A DNA stretch of 64,000 nucleotides from Lepeophtheirus salmonis (lineage: Eukaryota > Arthropoda > Copepoda > Siphonostomatoida > Caligidae): positions 6,510,001 to 6,574,000 of the forward strand of contig NC_052140.2 of NCBI RefSeq assembly GCF_016086655.4. The letters run 5' to 3'. Both the position numbers and the translations under genes were made by a program. Below the pieces are notes generated by a model. That model had not been told where the DNA came from, searched no databases, and saw only the letters and a program-made list of their open reading frames with translations. Shown in pieces: positions 46,648-59,206 of this stretch. Position 1 is the first letter of the stretch, and each line of letters opens with the position of its first letter.

Positions 46648-47968
46648 ATTTAGATAACTTCTTTACTAAAAGGACGAGAAAAAGTCCACCACACTTTGAT
46701 TTTCTAAGGGCAACACGGAAGTTATAGTTAAGATCCTGTAAGTTCAATATCACTAGGATCAGGATAAAGAGTCTGGCTACGATCATAGGGAATCAAGCTT
46801 TGCATAATAGCACGACGAAACTATTTTCGAAGGATATTTAAAGTAGTAATGAGACTACAACCTGGTTTAAAAGGACCATACTAGTCTTAAAATTGAGGTT
46901 CTTCAGAAGAGAACGGACTATCCAAGCATGCATATGTCAGGAAACGTGCAAACAAGACCAATTCATGATATTTAAGTGTATTTGTTCACTGAACTCCAAC
47001 TTCAACACTTCGAAGGTCTGGATGAAGTCCGTTGGTCGTCAATCAATTGAGTAGCCTTGTGCAATGTAGTGATAATAATATAGAAATATTACAAATCCTG
47101 CTATTTGGCACACTCTATTGATTATTTTTATTCAGCTATTAATTAAAAATACCTCTTAGACTGTGTCGAAAGTATCTGATCTATTTATTCATTTATAGAA
47201 AATGCAATATTAAATATTTGCATTTCTATAATTAGTATATATTTATAAAAAGTATTGTTTTAAGTGTTGACATTCATCAACATGTGATATGGTATATTTA
47301 ATAATACTTGTATCTTCACGAATCTAAATGAATACCTCATTAATATTATATTATATTATCAAATAGATCACTCGTTCTATTTTTTTTAAATAATGAGCTC
47401 CTAATTTCAGGCTCTGCACACCATTTTTGAAAGTGAAGGGGTCAATAACTTGTTTTTTTTTGCTGCTTTATATTGCATGATCTACATCCCTCGATCATGT
47501 CCACTATTAACATTCTTTTCAGAGACCCCGCCGGATTAATGTTATAAATTCACGAAATGTCCGTTCGTTTATCGGTTAAGTTGATTTTCAGAAGGTAAAA
47601 AGAGGACGGTTGGTCTCCCTAATTTAATTTTTAACTAGCGGTAGTACCGTAGAATGTCACTTTTCATGAGAATACTAACACGTAAGTACTCAATACTTAT
47701 ATCAATTCATATTTGTTCTGTCCTCAAGAATGAAAGAATAATCATCAGAGTTCAATAATATATATATTTTTTAAACATGTTGTGATGAATGATGATTACT
47801 TTCATCTTTGGAGCGCACACTAATAAAACAAACAAAATTCATTCTTACATACCTATGTTAAATTTTAATTCAAATCATATCATATATTGAAGATGCACAT
47901 GAATTATGATATACACGAACATGAAAAAAATGTTTAAGTCCTCGTGAGTCAAAAAAGAAAAACATAAA
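46648..47968. other. Spacer
   Basis: 46650-47090 is less AT-rich but no protein family is recognisable in any frame. The rest is AT-rich. Confidence 0.35.
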
Positions 47969-49178
47969 GGGCCATGCAGAATTATTTACCGATTTTTGTG
48001 CAGAACATATTGCGGACAATAATGACATTTCGAATGACTTGAGAAACAATTTATTCATACATTTTTAGAATAATAAAATAGTTTGTGATCAAATTTAATC
48101 AATGTAGCCACCATTTGACTCAATGACACTGGTCAGGCGACGTTTGAAGCTGCCACAGACTTGCTGGATGTAATCGGCATCCATGGAGGCCCAACCTGGT
48201 TGACAGCAGCCTTTAAGGCATTTATGTTCTTGTGTCGTTTTTTTGTAGGCCTTGGTCTCCACGTGCGCCTAGATAGATAACTCTAGTGGGTTCAGATCTG
48301 GTCTCTGAGGGGGCCAGTAGTCCTTGGCCAAAAGTTCATGTTGTCCTTGAGCCACTCCTGAGCTTTCTTGGAAGCGTGGGCGGGTGCTCCATCTTGTTGA
48401 AAAACCCAAGGAGAGTTGCCGACTATGGATTTGATCTACAGAAGGACCTTGGACGCCAGAATCTTCACATAATCCTCCGCTGTTAATCTGAGCCAGTGGG
48501 GAACCATACCGGCTTCATGGCTTTCCCGTTGGATCTCCACACATCTCCAAAGCTCACAACACGGTCATTTTACCTGTTGAAAACAGGATCGACCGTAAAA
48601 GTTTTCTCATCTGAAAAAATGATGATGTGTACAGATGAGCTCATGATATCATTCAAGATTTTCTTGGCACGCTCAAGTCTGACTTCTCGCTGACGTTCAG
48701 TTAGCAGAGGGCGTTCAGTACGCCTCAGGGACTTTCCTCCAGCCCTTTTCAATGCCCTTGAAACAGTTGATCTCGACGTTCCCATCTTTCTGGCCATGTC
48801 GGCAATGGACCTGTTGGGAGTCCTCTTGAACACTGCCTTTACTTGCCTTGTTGAGACAGTGGGCTTCCTGCCAGCCCCAGGGGAATGCTTGAGATCACCC
48901 CCAGCCTCCAAGCGCTTGGAAACGTTGTAAATTGTCTTCAACGAGGCCCCAACCTGTTCCTTAATGTTGTTATGAGGCACTCCCGCTCGGAGGAGGGCTG
49001 CAATTTCGATCCTCTTTGTTTCCTGATTGGACATGGTCTCACGTGTGGAAGTTGTTACGCTCTCACAGGAAGGATTTTTGTTTATTTTAACAGTAAAAAT
49101 ACGAAACAATCAGATTGGTTGCCACAAAACCTCTTAAAAAGTATATTTACATCATCGGTAAATAATTTTGCACGGCCC
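47969..49178 (-). mobile_element. Near full-length mariner with both inverted repeats
   Basis: The left end GGGCCATGCAGAATTATTTA and the right end, reversed, GGGCCGTGCAAAATTATTTA are 25-base inverted repeats with two differences (47969-47993, 49154-49178). The 1.2-kb length is normal for the class. The transposase inside runs on the minus strand. Confidence 0.8.
48095..49034 (-). pseudogene. Mariner transposase, intact N-terminal half
   Basis: From ATG at 49034: MSNQETKRIEIAALLRAGVP, VGASLKTIYNVSKRLEAGG (first helix-turn-helix), TPNRSIADMARKMGTSRSTV (second), TERPLLTERQREVRLERAKK and HIIIFSDEKTFTVDPVFNR (first aspartate), where a stop appears near 48573. Shifted frames continue with VVSFGDVWRSNGKAMKPVWF, GFFNKMEHPPTLPRK (second block, decayed from QQDGAPAHASKK), then a decayed third block near 48300, and SFKRR-like and GGYID tail residues at 48095. 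Few lesions separate it from an intact gene, but it cannot be translated as one chain. Confidence 0.8.
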
Positions 49179-50596
49179 GGTATGTATGCAACTTTGATAG
49201 ACAACATATCTACTGACAAAGATCACTAAATAAAGTACAGTGGTCCTTAATTTCTAATACGTTCATATTTTCAAAATAAAGATGAATAATTAACAAGAGA
49301 AATAACATCTTGAACAATCTTCACATCTCTAGATACACATAAGAGACCAATAACAAAATCAAACAGAAACAGTGCTCTTGTCATACATTTCACACGCATG
49401 CGATATTTCATTAATACAACTTCATTATTATTTCTGATATCAAAAATATCTGTATGATTTACATCAGGGAGGACTATATACAGTGCACCCTGTATACAGT
49501 TTTGATGGTAAAGGCACAGTGCACACGCGCCTACAATATTTAATTAATAGGATTGTTTCTTAGATCAAAATGTGTTTAAGATATATGTCATTGAGCACTT
49601 TATACAGGGCACCCAGTGACCCGTTTTCATATATTCATTTGTTTTATTAATATAGATTCTATGTTTGTACAATATTTTCATTATAACAAAAACAGTAATA
49701 TTTTTTGCATTATATATACAATGTTCTTAACACATATGTGTGGCGTTAACATAAAAACAAGCTGGGATACTTTTTCTCAATATTGCGACAGTATGATAAA
49801 CATATCCGTTCATATGAGGTCTATAATTTATATTAATTTAGAAAAAGTGATAAAGTCCTTAGAAGCCTCGGTTTCAAATTTAACCAAACCTGATAAAAAT
49901 CGGTTATTTGGTAACACTGATCATAAAATATACTGAGACGTCATGACGTGAAAATTATTTTTAAAGAAGAGTACATAAAAGTATCCATGTTGCAGGAATA
50001 TCGAAATGAAGAAAGGGATCAGCTGGTTAGGAACTAGCCTCAACAACTGAAATGGATTATATTGATGATATCAAAATTTGATTAAAAGTTCAAATACCGC
50101 ACGATCAAATTGAGTGAACTTATATGTATATAATATGTTCATTTAAAAATTGAGACAAATATCTATAATACTAATAACTTGTTGGACAGCTTTTCCGCGG
50201 TTTAATATTGTATTTGACTCATTAAAAAATCCTCTTCGGTTTGTCATTGAAGTAAAAAAACTTAAAATTCGTTTTTCTCTGTTTCAACAAAAAAATCCCA
50301 GCTTGCTTTTATATTATCGCCACACATATCTTATTTGGCTTTATAAATCAACAACATATTTAGAAAACATTCCAAGGACTGAGAGTTTAGGACCCCCATT
50401 CTTAAAGTCTTAATAAATAAGGACGGATTAAACACTAATTACAATAACAAATATACTTTAAAAAGTCCAATCTATACTTTCAAATAGTGAATATTCAATT
50501 AAATTATATGTTTACTAGGTATTAAAAGTATTTAAAAATGTTAAGTAGACATATCCACATAATTGGAGGAAGAATTTCAATAACATATGTTTAGAA
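49179..50596. other. AT-rich spacer with MITE relic and terminus-like pair
   Basis: 49255-49330 resembles the left part of the 11334-11623 MITE. TACAGTGCACCCTGTATACA near 49478 and TTATACAGGGCACCCAGTGA near 49600 look like mariner-type inverted ends about 130 bases apart. Open frames at 49616-49936 and 50150-50413 have no motifs. Confidence 0.4.
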
Positions 50597-51910
50597 CAAT
50601 GGTTCAGAACCTTTCAAATATAGTGACCCATTTTAGAACAAGCAATCTGTAAATAACCTCAATCTTAAAATAATTTATATATACAGTCATTTTTTTTTTT
50701 GTACAAGAAGCTACATTGAAATTATGAGTTATAGATGATTTATTCGTGAAGTGACTATACATTCCGTGTATCCTTCAGAAAAGAAGAAAATGAGTCGTTC
50801 TCCATGATGTTCGAGGTTATTAATAAGACTCCTACTACACTTCATACAGAATTATTGATGGTTTTGAGTCAAGAATGACCTCTAAAGCAAACTTCTTTGA
50901 CTTTCTATGAGCAGCCTTGACCACCATTGAGACGGTTTTATTACTTTTCCAACGAAAAATCAGACATATACTGACAAATTTGGCGAATGTAGTCAAAAAT
51001 TGGCTAGTTTGCAATACTGATGGAAGGAACAATAGAGGTAGCGCGAACAAACAAAACAATAACTAAAAATGTTCAATACTGACTCAAACGTTGTGTTTAG
51101 GCACTTGAGGAAGTGTTACATTTAGTTTCATAGTATGAACTGTCTTAATATTAAAGTAAAATGGGACAATTTAAAAAAAATGCGATTCTAGTAAAAAATC
51201 CTGATGTCGATTTCGATTCTTTAATACTTTAAATAATACTTAAAAAATACTGTTTTCCTATAAATTTCGAAGAATTACAATTGATAAAATAAATCATCTT
51301 CCTTTATTTAATATAAATATTATTTAAATTAAATAAAGGAAGGCGATTCCTCTGCACGGCGAGCTTATTCCCAAGGCAAGTAATCCCATGGCAAACTTTC
51401 CAAGGGCATAGTTTGCAAAATCGAGCTTTCCTAAATCACTTTACAAAAATTATTCCCTTAAAATAACAATATCTGCTCCGACCATCTGTTTGAAACACTA
51501 GTTCACGTTTAGTTTGTGTTCAATTTGTTTCTTTTCAGTTTTCGAGCATTTTTTATCATAAATTATTTTATTACAATATTTTTAAAATTATAGGACACAA
51601 GTAACAAATTCAAATGGTCATTTTTTATATCATCACGAATATATTTAATAATTTTTTTCATAACTTGGAAAAGTAATAAATAGTGGAATAGGACTTGCAA
51701 ATTAAAAATTATTTTCCAGATTGTGATTCCAGAAAAAAACACGTGATTCTCTGATACCCGAATGCAATTCCGATTAATCGTCCCATCACTAGTTTTTCAC
51801 CTTGTTTTATATAATATACACATTAGTCTCGAAACCATTTAACGACTCCTTGGTATTGGTCTCACGACTGACTCCATTTGTGGTTGAGACCCAGAGGTTG
51901 GGAACCACTG
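50597..51910. mobile_element. hAT-type non-autonomous element, about 1.3 kb
   Basis: The left end CAATGGTTCAGAACCTTTCA and the right end, reversed, CAGTGGTTCCCAACCTCTGG match the CAGTGGTTCYCAACC termini of a hAT group. The flanking octamers GTTTAGAA (50589-50596) and ATTTAAAA (51911-51918) agree at 6 of 8 positions, a decayed target duplication. No transposase motif is found inside. A 15-bp-arm hairpin (51298-51312 with 51328-51342) and the GGCAA repeat at 51358-51419 lie within it. Confidence 0.6.
51358..51419 (+). repeat. 15-bp tandem repeat, about four units
   Basis: GGCGAGCTTATTCCCAA, GGCAAGTAATCCCAT, GGCAAACTTTCCAAG, GGCATAGTTTGCAAA. The last three are exactly 15 bases. Same family as 8179-8238 and 57307-57411. 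Confidence 0.65.
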
Positions 51911-51992
51911 ATTTAAAAGCAATCAACTTGTCTATTATAATCATTATTATTTTTCAAACATAAAGTATGTATCTTTAACTTACATCTAGATA

Positions 51993-52071
51993 ATGAAATA
52001 TTTTTTTGTTCTGTTTCTTTTAAGTGTGAGTCAATTAGCCTTCTCAAAGGGAAATCAAGCCCCTTGTTTCT
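51993..52071 (+). other. Candidate first exon with signal peptide
   Basis: An ATG at 51993 starts MKYFFVLFLLSVSQLAFSKG, a textbook signal peptide, then NQAPCF, running to a consensus donor T|GTAAGTT (phase 1). No downstream exon could be joined in phase, and family B DNA (52275-52946) lies next. It could be the start of a secreted-protein gene disrupted by repeats, or a chance frame. Confidence 0.3.
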
Positions 52072-52274
52072 GTAAGTTCCATGTTTCTCTTTATCTCCTC
52101 TAATGATACTATGTAGTCCTTTCAAGGGCATACATAGATCGGTAATTAATGAATATATCGTCTGTTATAATGATAATTAGTCTTTTTTTTTTTAAATGTC
52201 ATTAAAGAATGTAAAACCAGGTCCGTGACTACGAGAAGAGTCGGTGTCACGGTGAGAGTGACCCCCCATGGACT

Positions 52275-52946
52275 AGTCAGGGCGTCCCCTGAATGTTTTT
52301 TTTTGGGGGGGAGGGGTTCTTCGTTTTTGATTTTTTTTTGGAAAAAAATGCAAAAACTAAAAAAAAAGGAAAATAAAGATTCAAATACTAAATTTTCAGA
52401 AATTTTTTCAAAATTTTTTTTCTACAAATACTAAGTTTTTTCGAAAAAAATTCAAAAATCCAGAGCTATTCTCGAAAAATTATTCAAAATACTAAATTTT
52501 TTGTAGAAAAATTTCAAAAATCCATAATTGTTCACAAAATATTAAATTTAAATAAAAAAAAAATTCAAATACTAATTTTTCTAGTAAAAAGCAGGTGTAA
52601 ATGCTCAATAACTTTTTTTGTATATGGGTAAACTTGCACCTTACCCATTTTGTATGAACTTTATATAAAAAGGTTATACAAAAAATAAAATATAACATGC
52701 ATAAAACATGATTTGAAAAATGTCAAAAAAATATTTTTCAAAGAAAGTCTTCTTTTATTCTTATTGGGATTTTATTTTTATTTATTTTTCAGAAGATTCA
52801 GAAAAATAGGATACCTTTAAAAAAATTTGTTAACTATTCTTTTCAATTAAAAATTTTCCTACATAACGACAATTTTTCCTTACTCAAGACAAAAAATTAT
52901 TAATTTAGGGAGTTTTACAGGCCCCCTCCTGCAGACGCCTTATGTA
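52275..52946 (+). repeat. Family B repeat copy, long
   Basis: Left CAGGGCGTCCCCTGAATG, right reversed TAAGGCGTCTGCAGGAGGGG. Between are many AAATTTTTTNGAAAAAAATT words and CAAAAATCCAGAGCTATTCT. It is non-coding. Confidence 0.5.
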
Positions 52947-53654
52947 AGTATGTTACAAAAAAATGTCAAATTGAATATTTCCCTTTTAAACCTGTTTTAT
53001 CTAATAGATAATGGCAATAAAAACCTTTTTGATACCAAAAACATGTCTCTAGTTTCAATATTAAGGAAGTTATGACCAATGTATCTTTGGAATTTCATCC
53101 TTTCCCCCCTAACTATTTGTGTTATAACCTACACCAAAATCTGTGATCTAATATGATATTTCAATAAAACAATACAACTTCATACAGAAAATTGTAAAAA
53201 AATCTATGAATTACAGAGTACAGTATTGACCAAAAGTTGTTACTTTTAAATATTTGCAATTTAAAAAAAAAATAATAATAATTAGACAAAGTACTACACA
53301 TTGCGCAGAAATAAACATTGAAGGTGCTAATAACGGCTTAAAATTTTTGTATTTTGCATCAACAGATTAGTAAAAAGCTTTACAATATACAAATGATTTA
53401 ACGTCCATTGTTCCTTTTATTTGATCAATTATACTTAATTTGTAATGTTGAAGACTATCTTGAGTTGACTTATTTTCTAGCTGTGATTAAACGAAGCAAT
53501 GTATTAAAAAAAATAAACTTTGGGAAAGATTAAGTAATTTATCTACATTAAATATTAATGACGTCAAATAGATTTTTCTCATTTAAGTAATGCAAATCTA
53601 GCATTTCTATGGGAATCCCATAAATATTTCTAAACTTCTGCTCACGTCTTATGC
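52947..53654. other. AT-rich spacer
   Basis: No supported feature. Confidence 0.4.
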
Positions 53655-53810
53655 AACTTAAAAGATCAACATCCTAGTAAGTAACTCCTGCCTATATCAT
53701 TGCTGGAAGTGGAGTGGGATTTGTGTTATTTATCTCATCTAATAGCTGTTTGCATCTGATCTAATGACACGTCATGACAGGTAAGCTACTCTCCTGTTAA
53801 TTATTCTTCA
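53655..53810 (-). repeat. Dispersed repeat family A, copy 4 (reversed, partial)
   Basis: AACTCCTGCCTATATCATTG, ATCTGATCTAATGACACGTC and ATGACAGGTAAGC correspond to reversed family A blocks around GACGTTTCATTAGATCAG. Confidence 0.45.
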
Positions 53811-55289
53811 AATTTTGCCAGTGACAATATTAACTTTCGTTCTTTTTAAACACTGGTAATTCATATTTTTTACAACTATACTGCAATCAAAAAACTTGAA
53901 AATGTCCTTGGATGTAGAATGTACAGACATGTGAATTGAACTTTAAAAGACATTTCTGTCATTTATTGTTATTAGTGAAAAAAGTACAGAAAAGTATTGA
54001 AATACTTATATTTATTTTAATACTGAAACCGGTACAAACCCCATATATTGGGTATTGAAACGGCACTAAATTTGACGAAATGAATACGAGACGAAATCAT
54101 AAAAAAAAAAAAAAACTAGGCTAGATATGTTAAATTAGGTGCTAGGTACTTTTGCATCACGTATACACAAATAAATTAGATTTATACGTCGGTATTTTTA
54201 TTCTTGTTAGAAATTAATGTTCCCTTTGAATTTTTAATCAAATGTATTAATTTTAATTACTATAAAATACATTAAATTTTTGTTTTCTTAAGGAATTTTG
54301 CCCTAAATTCCAATGCATACAATCTATCAAAATCTCACCATGTAATAAGTTCAAAGCAGAGACATAATATGTTCTAAAATTAATATAATAAGATAAATAA
54401 AAAACACGATAGTAATTCGAATAAAAGAAGTGCTAATCATTTCTCTGCTATCAATTATTATTAGATATGATTGAATATTCAAATTGACAAATACTCATGG
54501 ATTGACGAAGCATAATTCTATAATTATTCCAAAAGAAAAAAACAATACATATTTTGATTAAAAAACATAAAAAAAACATTCATCTCAACCAAAAATAAAA
54601 AAGAATAACCTCATTTATTCATATATTAAGGGACATATCCTTGAGGCAAAATGGCTTTAAGGCAAAAGTACCAAACCCCGTCGAATTAAAAGAAGACAAA
54701 ATTGAATAATTTCGAATAAAAGCAAGGCCTTTTTTTCCGATTGGAAAATATTTCGTAAGGTAGTATTCGAATATTCTTTGTAAGAGTAACATTTCTAGAC
54801 GAGACAAAGACAAGGTAAATTTAATGCAGCTCACATGTAACAAACAGTTATTTAAAAACAAGGACATACTTGTAAAAAGAGTTGCTCATTTCTATCTATG
54901 TACTTAGACAATGGAAAGTTTAAAAGTCGTTAAAACTACATTGCAAAAATGCATTATCTCCAATTAATGACCGCACCTAATTAAAATGTTTTTTCATTCC
55001 ATAATTTATTTTGACATAATTAGGGTACAATAAAAACTTGGTAATTATAATGGGCAAGGGCTCTATATATTTTCATAGGTCTATAGATAATCGAATTTCG
55101 ATCTCAATCTTGAAATTTTTCCTCATAAGGAATACTAAGGAAAGCTACAACACGTTTTTTTCTGCTCAATGACTTAAAGCTGGCTTAACTTGGACTCACC
55201 AAATTTTAGTACAACATCCCAACATAGGTAGTGATGTTAATTGTTATATTTTTTAGTTGGTTCACTCTTTTAAGCATTGGTAATCTGGA
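53811..55289. other. AT-rich spacer
   Basis: Near 54030-54070 CCGGTACAAACCCC and GGGTATTGAAACGG hint at an old element. No gene is supported. Confidence 0.4.
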
Positions 55290-55520
55290 GAATGAATTTT
55301 CTGTTCCTTAGTTGTTGTCATTATTATTTAACTCCTGAGTGGTTCACTTATTTTTCTGCTGCATCTAATTATATTCAAAATCCTTGTATAACTTCAATTG
55401 TGACCTTAAAAGACAGAAAATAACCTTGAGAATTTGTTTGAAGTTATAATTGTATGCTCTTGTTGGATTCAGAGTAGTATTGAGGATTGATATTGGAGCA
55501 ATTCTAGCATACGGCAGGGA
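55290..55520 (-). repeat. Dispersed repeat family A, copy 5 (reversed)
   Basis: TAGTTGTTGTCATTATTATT, TAACTCCTGAGTGGTTCACT, ATTATATTCAAAATCC, CTTGTTGGATTCAGAGTA: the reverse of the blocks at 33317-33690, in order. Confidence 0.65.
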
Positions 55521-55604
55521 TTTTTCTTTATTACCTTACTCAGAGCTATTTTGATATAACGAATGACAACTAAGCTAATTAACTATAAGATAGTATGTCA
55601 ATTG

Positions 55605-55885
55605 CAGGGGCGTCTACAGGGTTATATATATATTTTTTTTTTTTTGAAAAAAAAATCGAATATTAAATTTGGTAGAAAAAAAATTCAAAAATCCAAAATT
55701 AAATTTTGTTGAAAAAAATTTCAAAAACCCACAATTGTTCACAAAAAATTTCAAATTTGCAATAAAGTTTCAAAAATCCAGAGCTTTTTACAAAACATTT
55801 CAAAATCAAATGTTCAATTTTTGTAGAAAAAAATTCAAAAAAATTAAATTTAAAAAAAAAAAAAAAAAAAAATTACAATTTTTTT
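55605..55885 (+). repeat. Family B repeat copy
   Basis: Starts CAGGGGCGTCTACAGGGTTA, then repeated AAAAAATTYCAAAAATCC and CACAATTGTTCACAAAAAAT words. The right terminus is missing; the next feature is a mariner remnant. Confidence 0.5.
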
Positions 55886-55929
55886 AGTATTAACCCAATC
55901 ACCAAATAAATTAACATAATCAATCAAAA

Positions 55930-56505
55930 AATGGCCTCACAAAGAGACAAAATAATAATACCTTCGCGTGGAACACAAATCAATAGAGATCCAAAACTTG
56001 ACTTAGGCAAGCAAGTAGAAGTCAAGAAGGGTATTTATGACGGTTTTGCCATCGAGACGAGCTTCAAGAAGATGGTACACCGGCTCACACATCAAAGGTT
56101 ACATATTATTTTTGGAGAGCAACAATCCATTATGACCGAAATCAATATGGCCACCATACTCACCAGGTTCGAATGTTACTTCTAGCTGTATCTCGAGGCC
56201 AGGACCTACCAGACAAAGGTAATGAATCTCAAAGCTCTAAAGGCTTCCTTTGATGAACAGTGGAACTCCATGGGCTCAATGACATTGTTACTACCTATCA
56301 GATCTTCGTGGGCACGGCCACCATACTCACTAGATGCTCGACGTTTTCTTCTGGCTGCATGTCAAGGCTAGGGCCTTCCGTACAAAGGCACTCTAAATGC
56401 TTCCGTTTTATCCAATTTTATTAATACCATCTATTACAGCTTCCAACAGCGCAACAAGACCATTATCAAAGCCGATGTAGGCAACATTACAGATTAGAAA
56501 TGGCA
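55930..56505 (+). pseudogene. Mariner-like transposase remnant with duplicated third block
   Basis: LQEDGTPAHTSKVTYYFW (second aspartate block, near 56060-56120) is followed by WPPYSP-like GHHTHQVR and YLEARTYQTKVMNLKALKAS, DEQWNSMG. Then a second third-block copy appears (RPPYSLDARRFLLAA near 56325, NFINTIYYSFQQRNKTIIKA and DVGNITD near 56490). The two C-terminal segments are tandem and decayed to different degrees. Many frameshifts. Confidence 0.55.
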
Positions 56506-56779
56506 TACATGTGCTAATATCTGTACAAATTTTCGTTAATGTAGCTTTCATAGTTCCCGAAATTTATATTGTTAAAATTCTAGATTCAAAATGTTCAATT
56601 TTCATTTAGCCACAATGTATTACTCTTGATGTTGAATGATTAAATTTTAATATATTTTTTGTGAATTAAGATCCAAATATGATTTAGATTATAGATCAGA
56701 GACAGTCACTCTAAAAAGCCTCTTTAGATTTATGATTCCCATTGTTGTTACTCAAATTTTAAAAGATAAAATGTTTAAT

Positions 56780-57090
56780 TATTTTCCACGAATTGCATTG
56801 ATTATTAATCAATTCCTTTTATTAAGGAAATGCTTTAAAAGTTGTCTCAAACAGATATTAGAACCGTTGTAACAAAAATCATGACACCCCCAAGAAATTA
56901 ATTAGGAAGTGAAAATTTGATCCAAGAACTGAAGGACCCAATCAATCAATGATTGAGATTCAATGGAGAATATGAATGGATTAATCTTTTGGATCCAATG
57001 TTTTGGAGCTCCTATGTACCCAGACAAATCCTGATCGAAACTTCTCTACCCCCAAGAAGTCTCAGACTCTTTAATTATCGAAATGTTTTT
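56780..57090 (+). repeat. Dispersed repeat family E, copy 2
   Basis: The partner of 7855-8165 (shared AATGATTGAGATTCAATG and flanking blocks). Confidence 0.6.
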
Positions 57091-57306
57091 GACATTGGAG
57101 AAGTTATGTAGATTATTATTAGTATTGAAACATGAATCATCATCAAATATAGTTTTTTTTTAAAGTAAAAATAAATTAGTGCTTAAAATGAAGGAACTTT
57201 ATCTTGACATGAATACAATAAAGCCTTGAGATATGCTAGATATTTTCCAGTGAGCAAGCCAGATTGTTTTCTTCAAAATGAAAAATAAGGATTATATTCT
57301 TATCGT

Positions 57307-57411
57307 GCGCGGAAAACTGCCCTGGTGTAAATTGCCTGTGGAAGATTGCCCTGGAGAACATTGCCATGGAGTAGATTGCCTAATAGGAAAACTACCCGGG
57401 TGAAAATTGCC
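57307..57411 (-). repeat. 15-bp tandem repeat, seven units
   Basis: On the minus strand: GGCAATTTTCACCCG, GGTAGTTTTCCTATTA, GGCAATCTACTCCAT, GGCAATGTTCTCCAG, GGCAATCTTCCACA, GGCAATTTACACCAG, GGCAGTTTTCCGCGC. Unit lengths are 15, 16, 15, 15, 14, 15 and 15. The consensus is near GGCAATnTTCnCCAG. Confidence 0.75.
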
Positions 57412-59206
57412 GTACACATTATAAATTCACTTAATATTATTTATGACAGTCATCTAAACATATTTGTTTGTTCCATCCCCCAAGGGAGTACCTTCAAGTG
57501 TGAGTAATATTCCTTGCCATTTTTTAAATTCATCCTAGAAAGACACAGGAAAAAGAGGGGAAAGATAAATAGAAGGAGAGAGATATAGAAGGATAGAAGG
57601 AAAAAGAGGTTTCATTTCCGTCAAAACCAGGCTCTTAATTATCTCAGAGGCCCAAAAAAGTATCATAGAAACATGCTTGGATATTTTATACTTCTACCTG
57701 CTAAATTTCAGACGGATACGTTCGACCATTTTGGATTCTATGTGTGATAACACCAAAATCAGACTTATTAATATATTACAAATAAGATTTGATAAAAAAA
57801 ATTGGGCTTCAGAAACTTTTAGGCGGCTCAAGTTTCCCCCCATCAAAAAAAAAAAAAAAAATGGTCTACTGGTGATAATGATAAAATTAAAGCACATGAG
57901 AATTGATAATATATTATTATGAATAGGACTAGTTTAAAATTTATTATTTCTTCTGAAAATATAAAAGAAAAACTTAAATTTCACAGTTTTTTTTTTTTTT
58001 AAACAGAATCCCTTAATTTCCAGTGATACTGCTCAAAGGACAATTTGCAGTGAAATGAAATACTCTAGTTGCAACCTTCCCGTCTTGCCACTACCATTTT
58101 TATCCTTTATGTAACCTTCATTCCACAATTATTATAAGTATTTATGAGTAAATACTTTATAAATCAAGTATCAGTGGGAAGAATGCGCTTTGTCATTCCA
58201 AATACTTTTGTTTAACTTCAATGCATTATTGACCAATGAGGAAAATGAAGTTTTTTCTAATATCTTCGTTAATTATAAGGGTTTAATGAAACAAAATGGA
58301 GTAAAACATCATTTGGAGGATGGTCAAAATGTTTGTAAAAGGTTCTCAGTGAATAATAATCAGTAATTGATATAATTTATTAAATATGTTATCTAATATG
58401 TACTTATTTATAGCGGTGTTTTGATCCTGCTGAACTATAAATTGTCTTACTTTTAATCACGTAATGGGTTTCTTTAAAATATGATTAGTCTTATCCCATA
58501 TTGTAAATACTTCCCGCTCCTTAAAAAACGATCCCTTCACTATTAGGTGTATTTTTATAGATAGTGCAACAACAAGCAAGTTAAAAGCAAATTAGGTAGA
58601 GCAACAAATCAATCAACTCCAATCATTAATAAAATAATACCTAGACTTAGACTTTATTAAACAAAAGTTACTTTATATAGACATCGTGCTTTATATTTTT
58701 CTTAAATAAACACATTGATAAATATGCTAGTAATAAGTTTTGTATCAAAATATTTTCATTAAAATATCCAATAAAGAGGTTATAAAGATTTAAAAACAAT
58801 ATTAAAAAATGCCCAAAATTCATCAATTTGGACAAGTTTCAAATCAAAAATTTTAATTTCGGACGTTATTCGAATCATGTTTCTTAATACTGTTTGAATA
58901 TTTATCTCTTGGATGGTCGATTATTTGGCAATCCTTGAGATGAAGGATCTCATATTATATTATGAGAACGAATTGAGGGAGGAACACACACACGATACAT
59001 AAATTAGAAGAAGAAATTGGAAAAAGAAAAATCATCACTCTTTTTGTCATATTAATAATTAATATAATTTTCTAAAGGATCATGTCTGTTTTTCCAACTA
59101 ATAAATATATAATATAATAAATGACATAATGGACTAATTCTGTCATATGATACCATGTATTCCATGGTTACCTCCAATATCCGATTCACTGTTAAATCTT
59201 CTACAG
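57412..59206. other. Spacer with purine-rich tract
   Basis: 57538-57612 is almost all A and G (AGAAGGAGAGAGATATAGAA type). The rest is AT-rich without supported genes. Confidence 0.45.

Noticed and set aside
48885..49229. 114-codon plus-strand open frame
   Set aside because: Antisense to the helix-turn-helix half of the mariner at 48095-49034.
57307..57411. CRISPR array
   Set aside because: Units of 15 bases without unique spacers, in eukaryotic DNA; it is a minisatellite.
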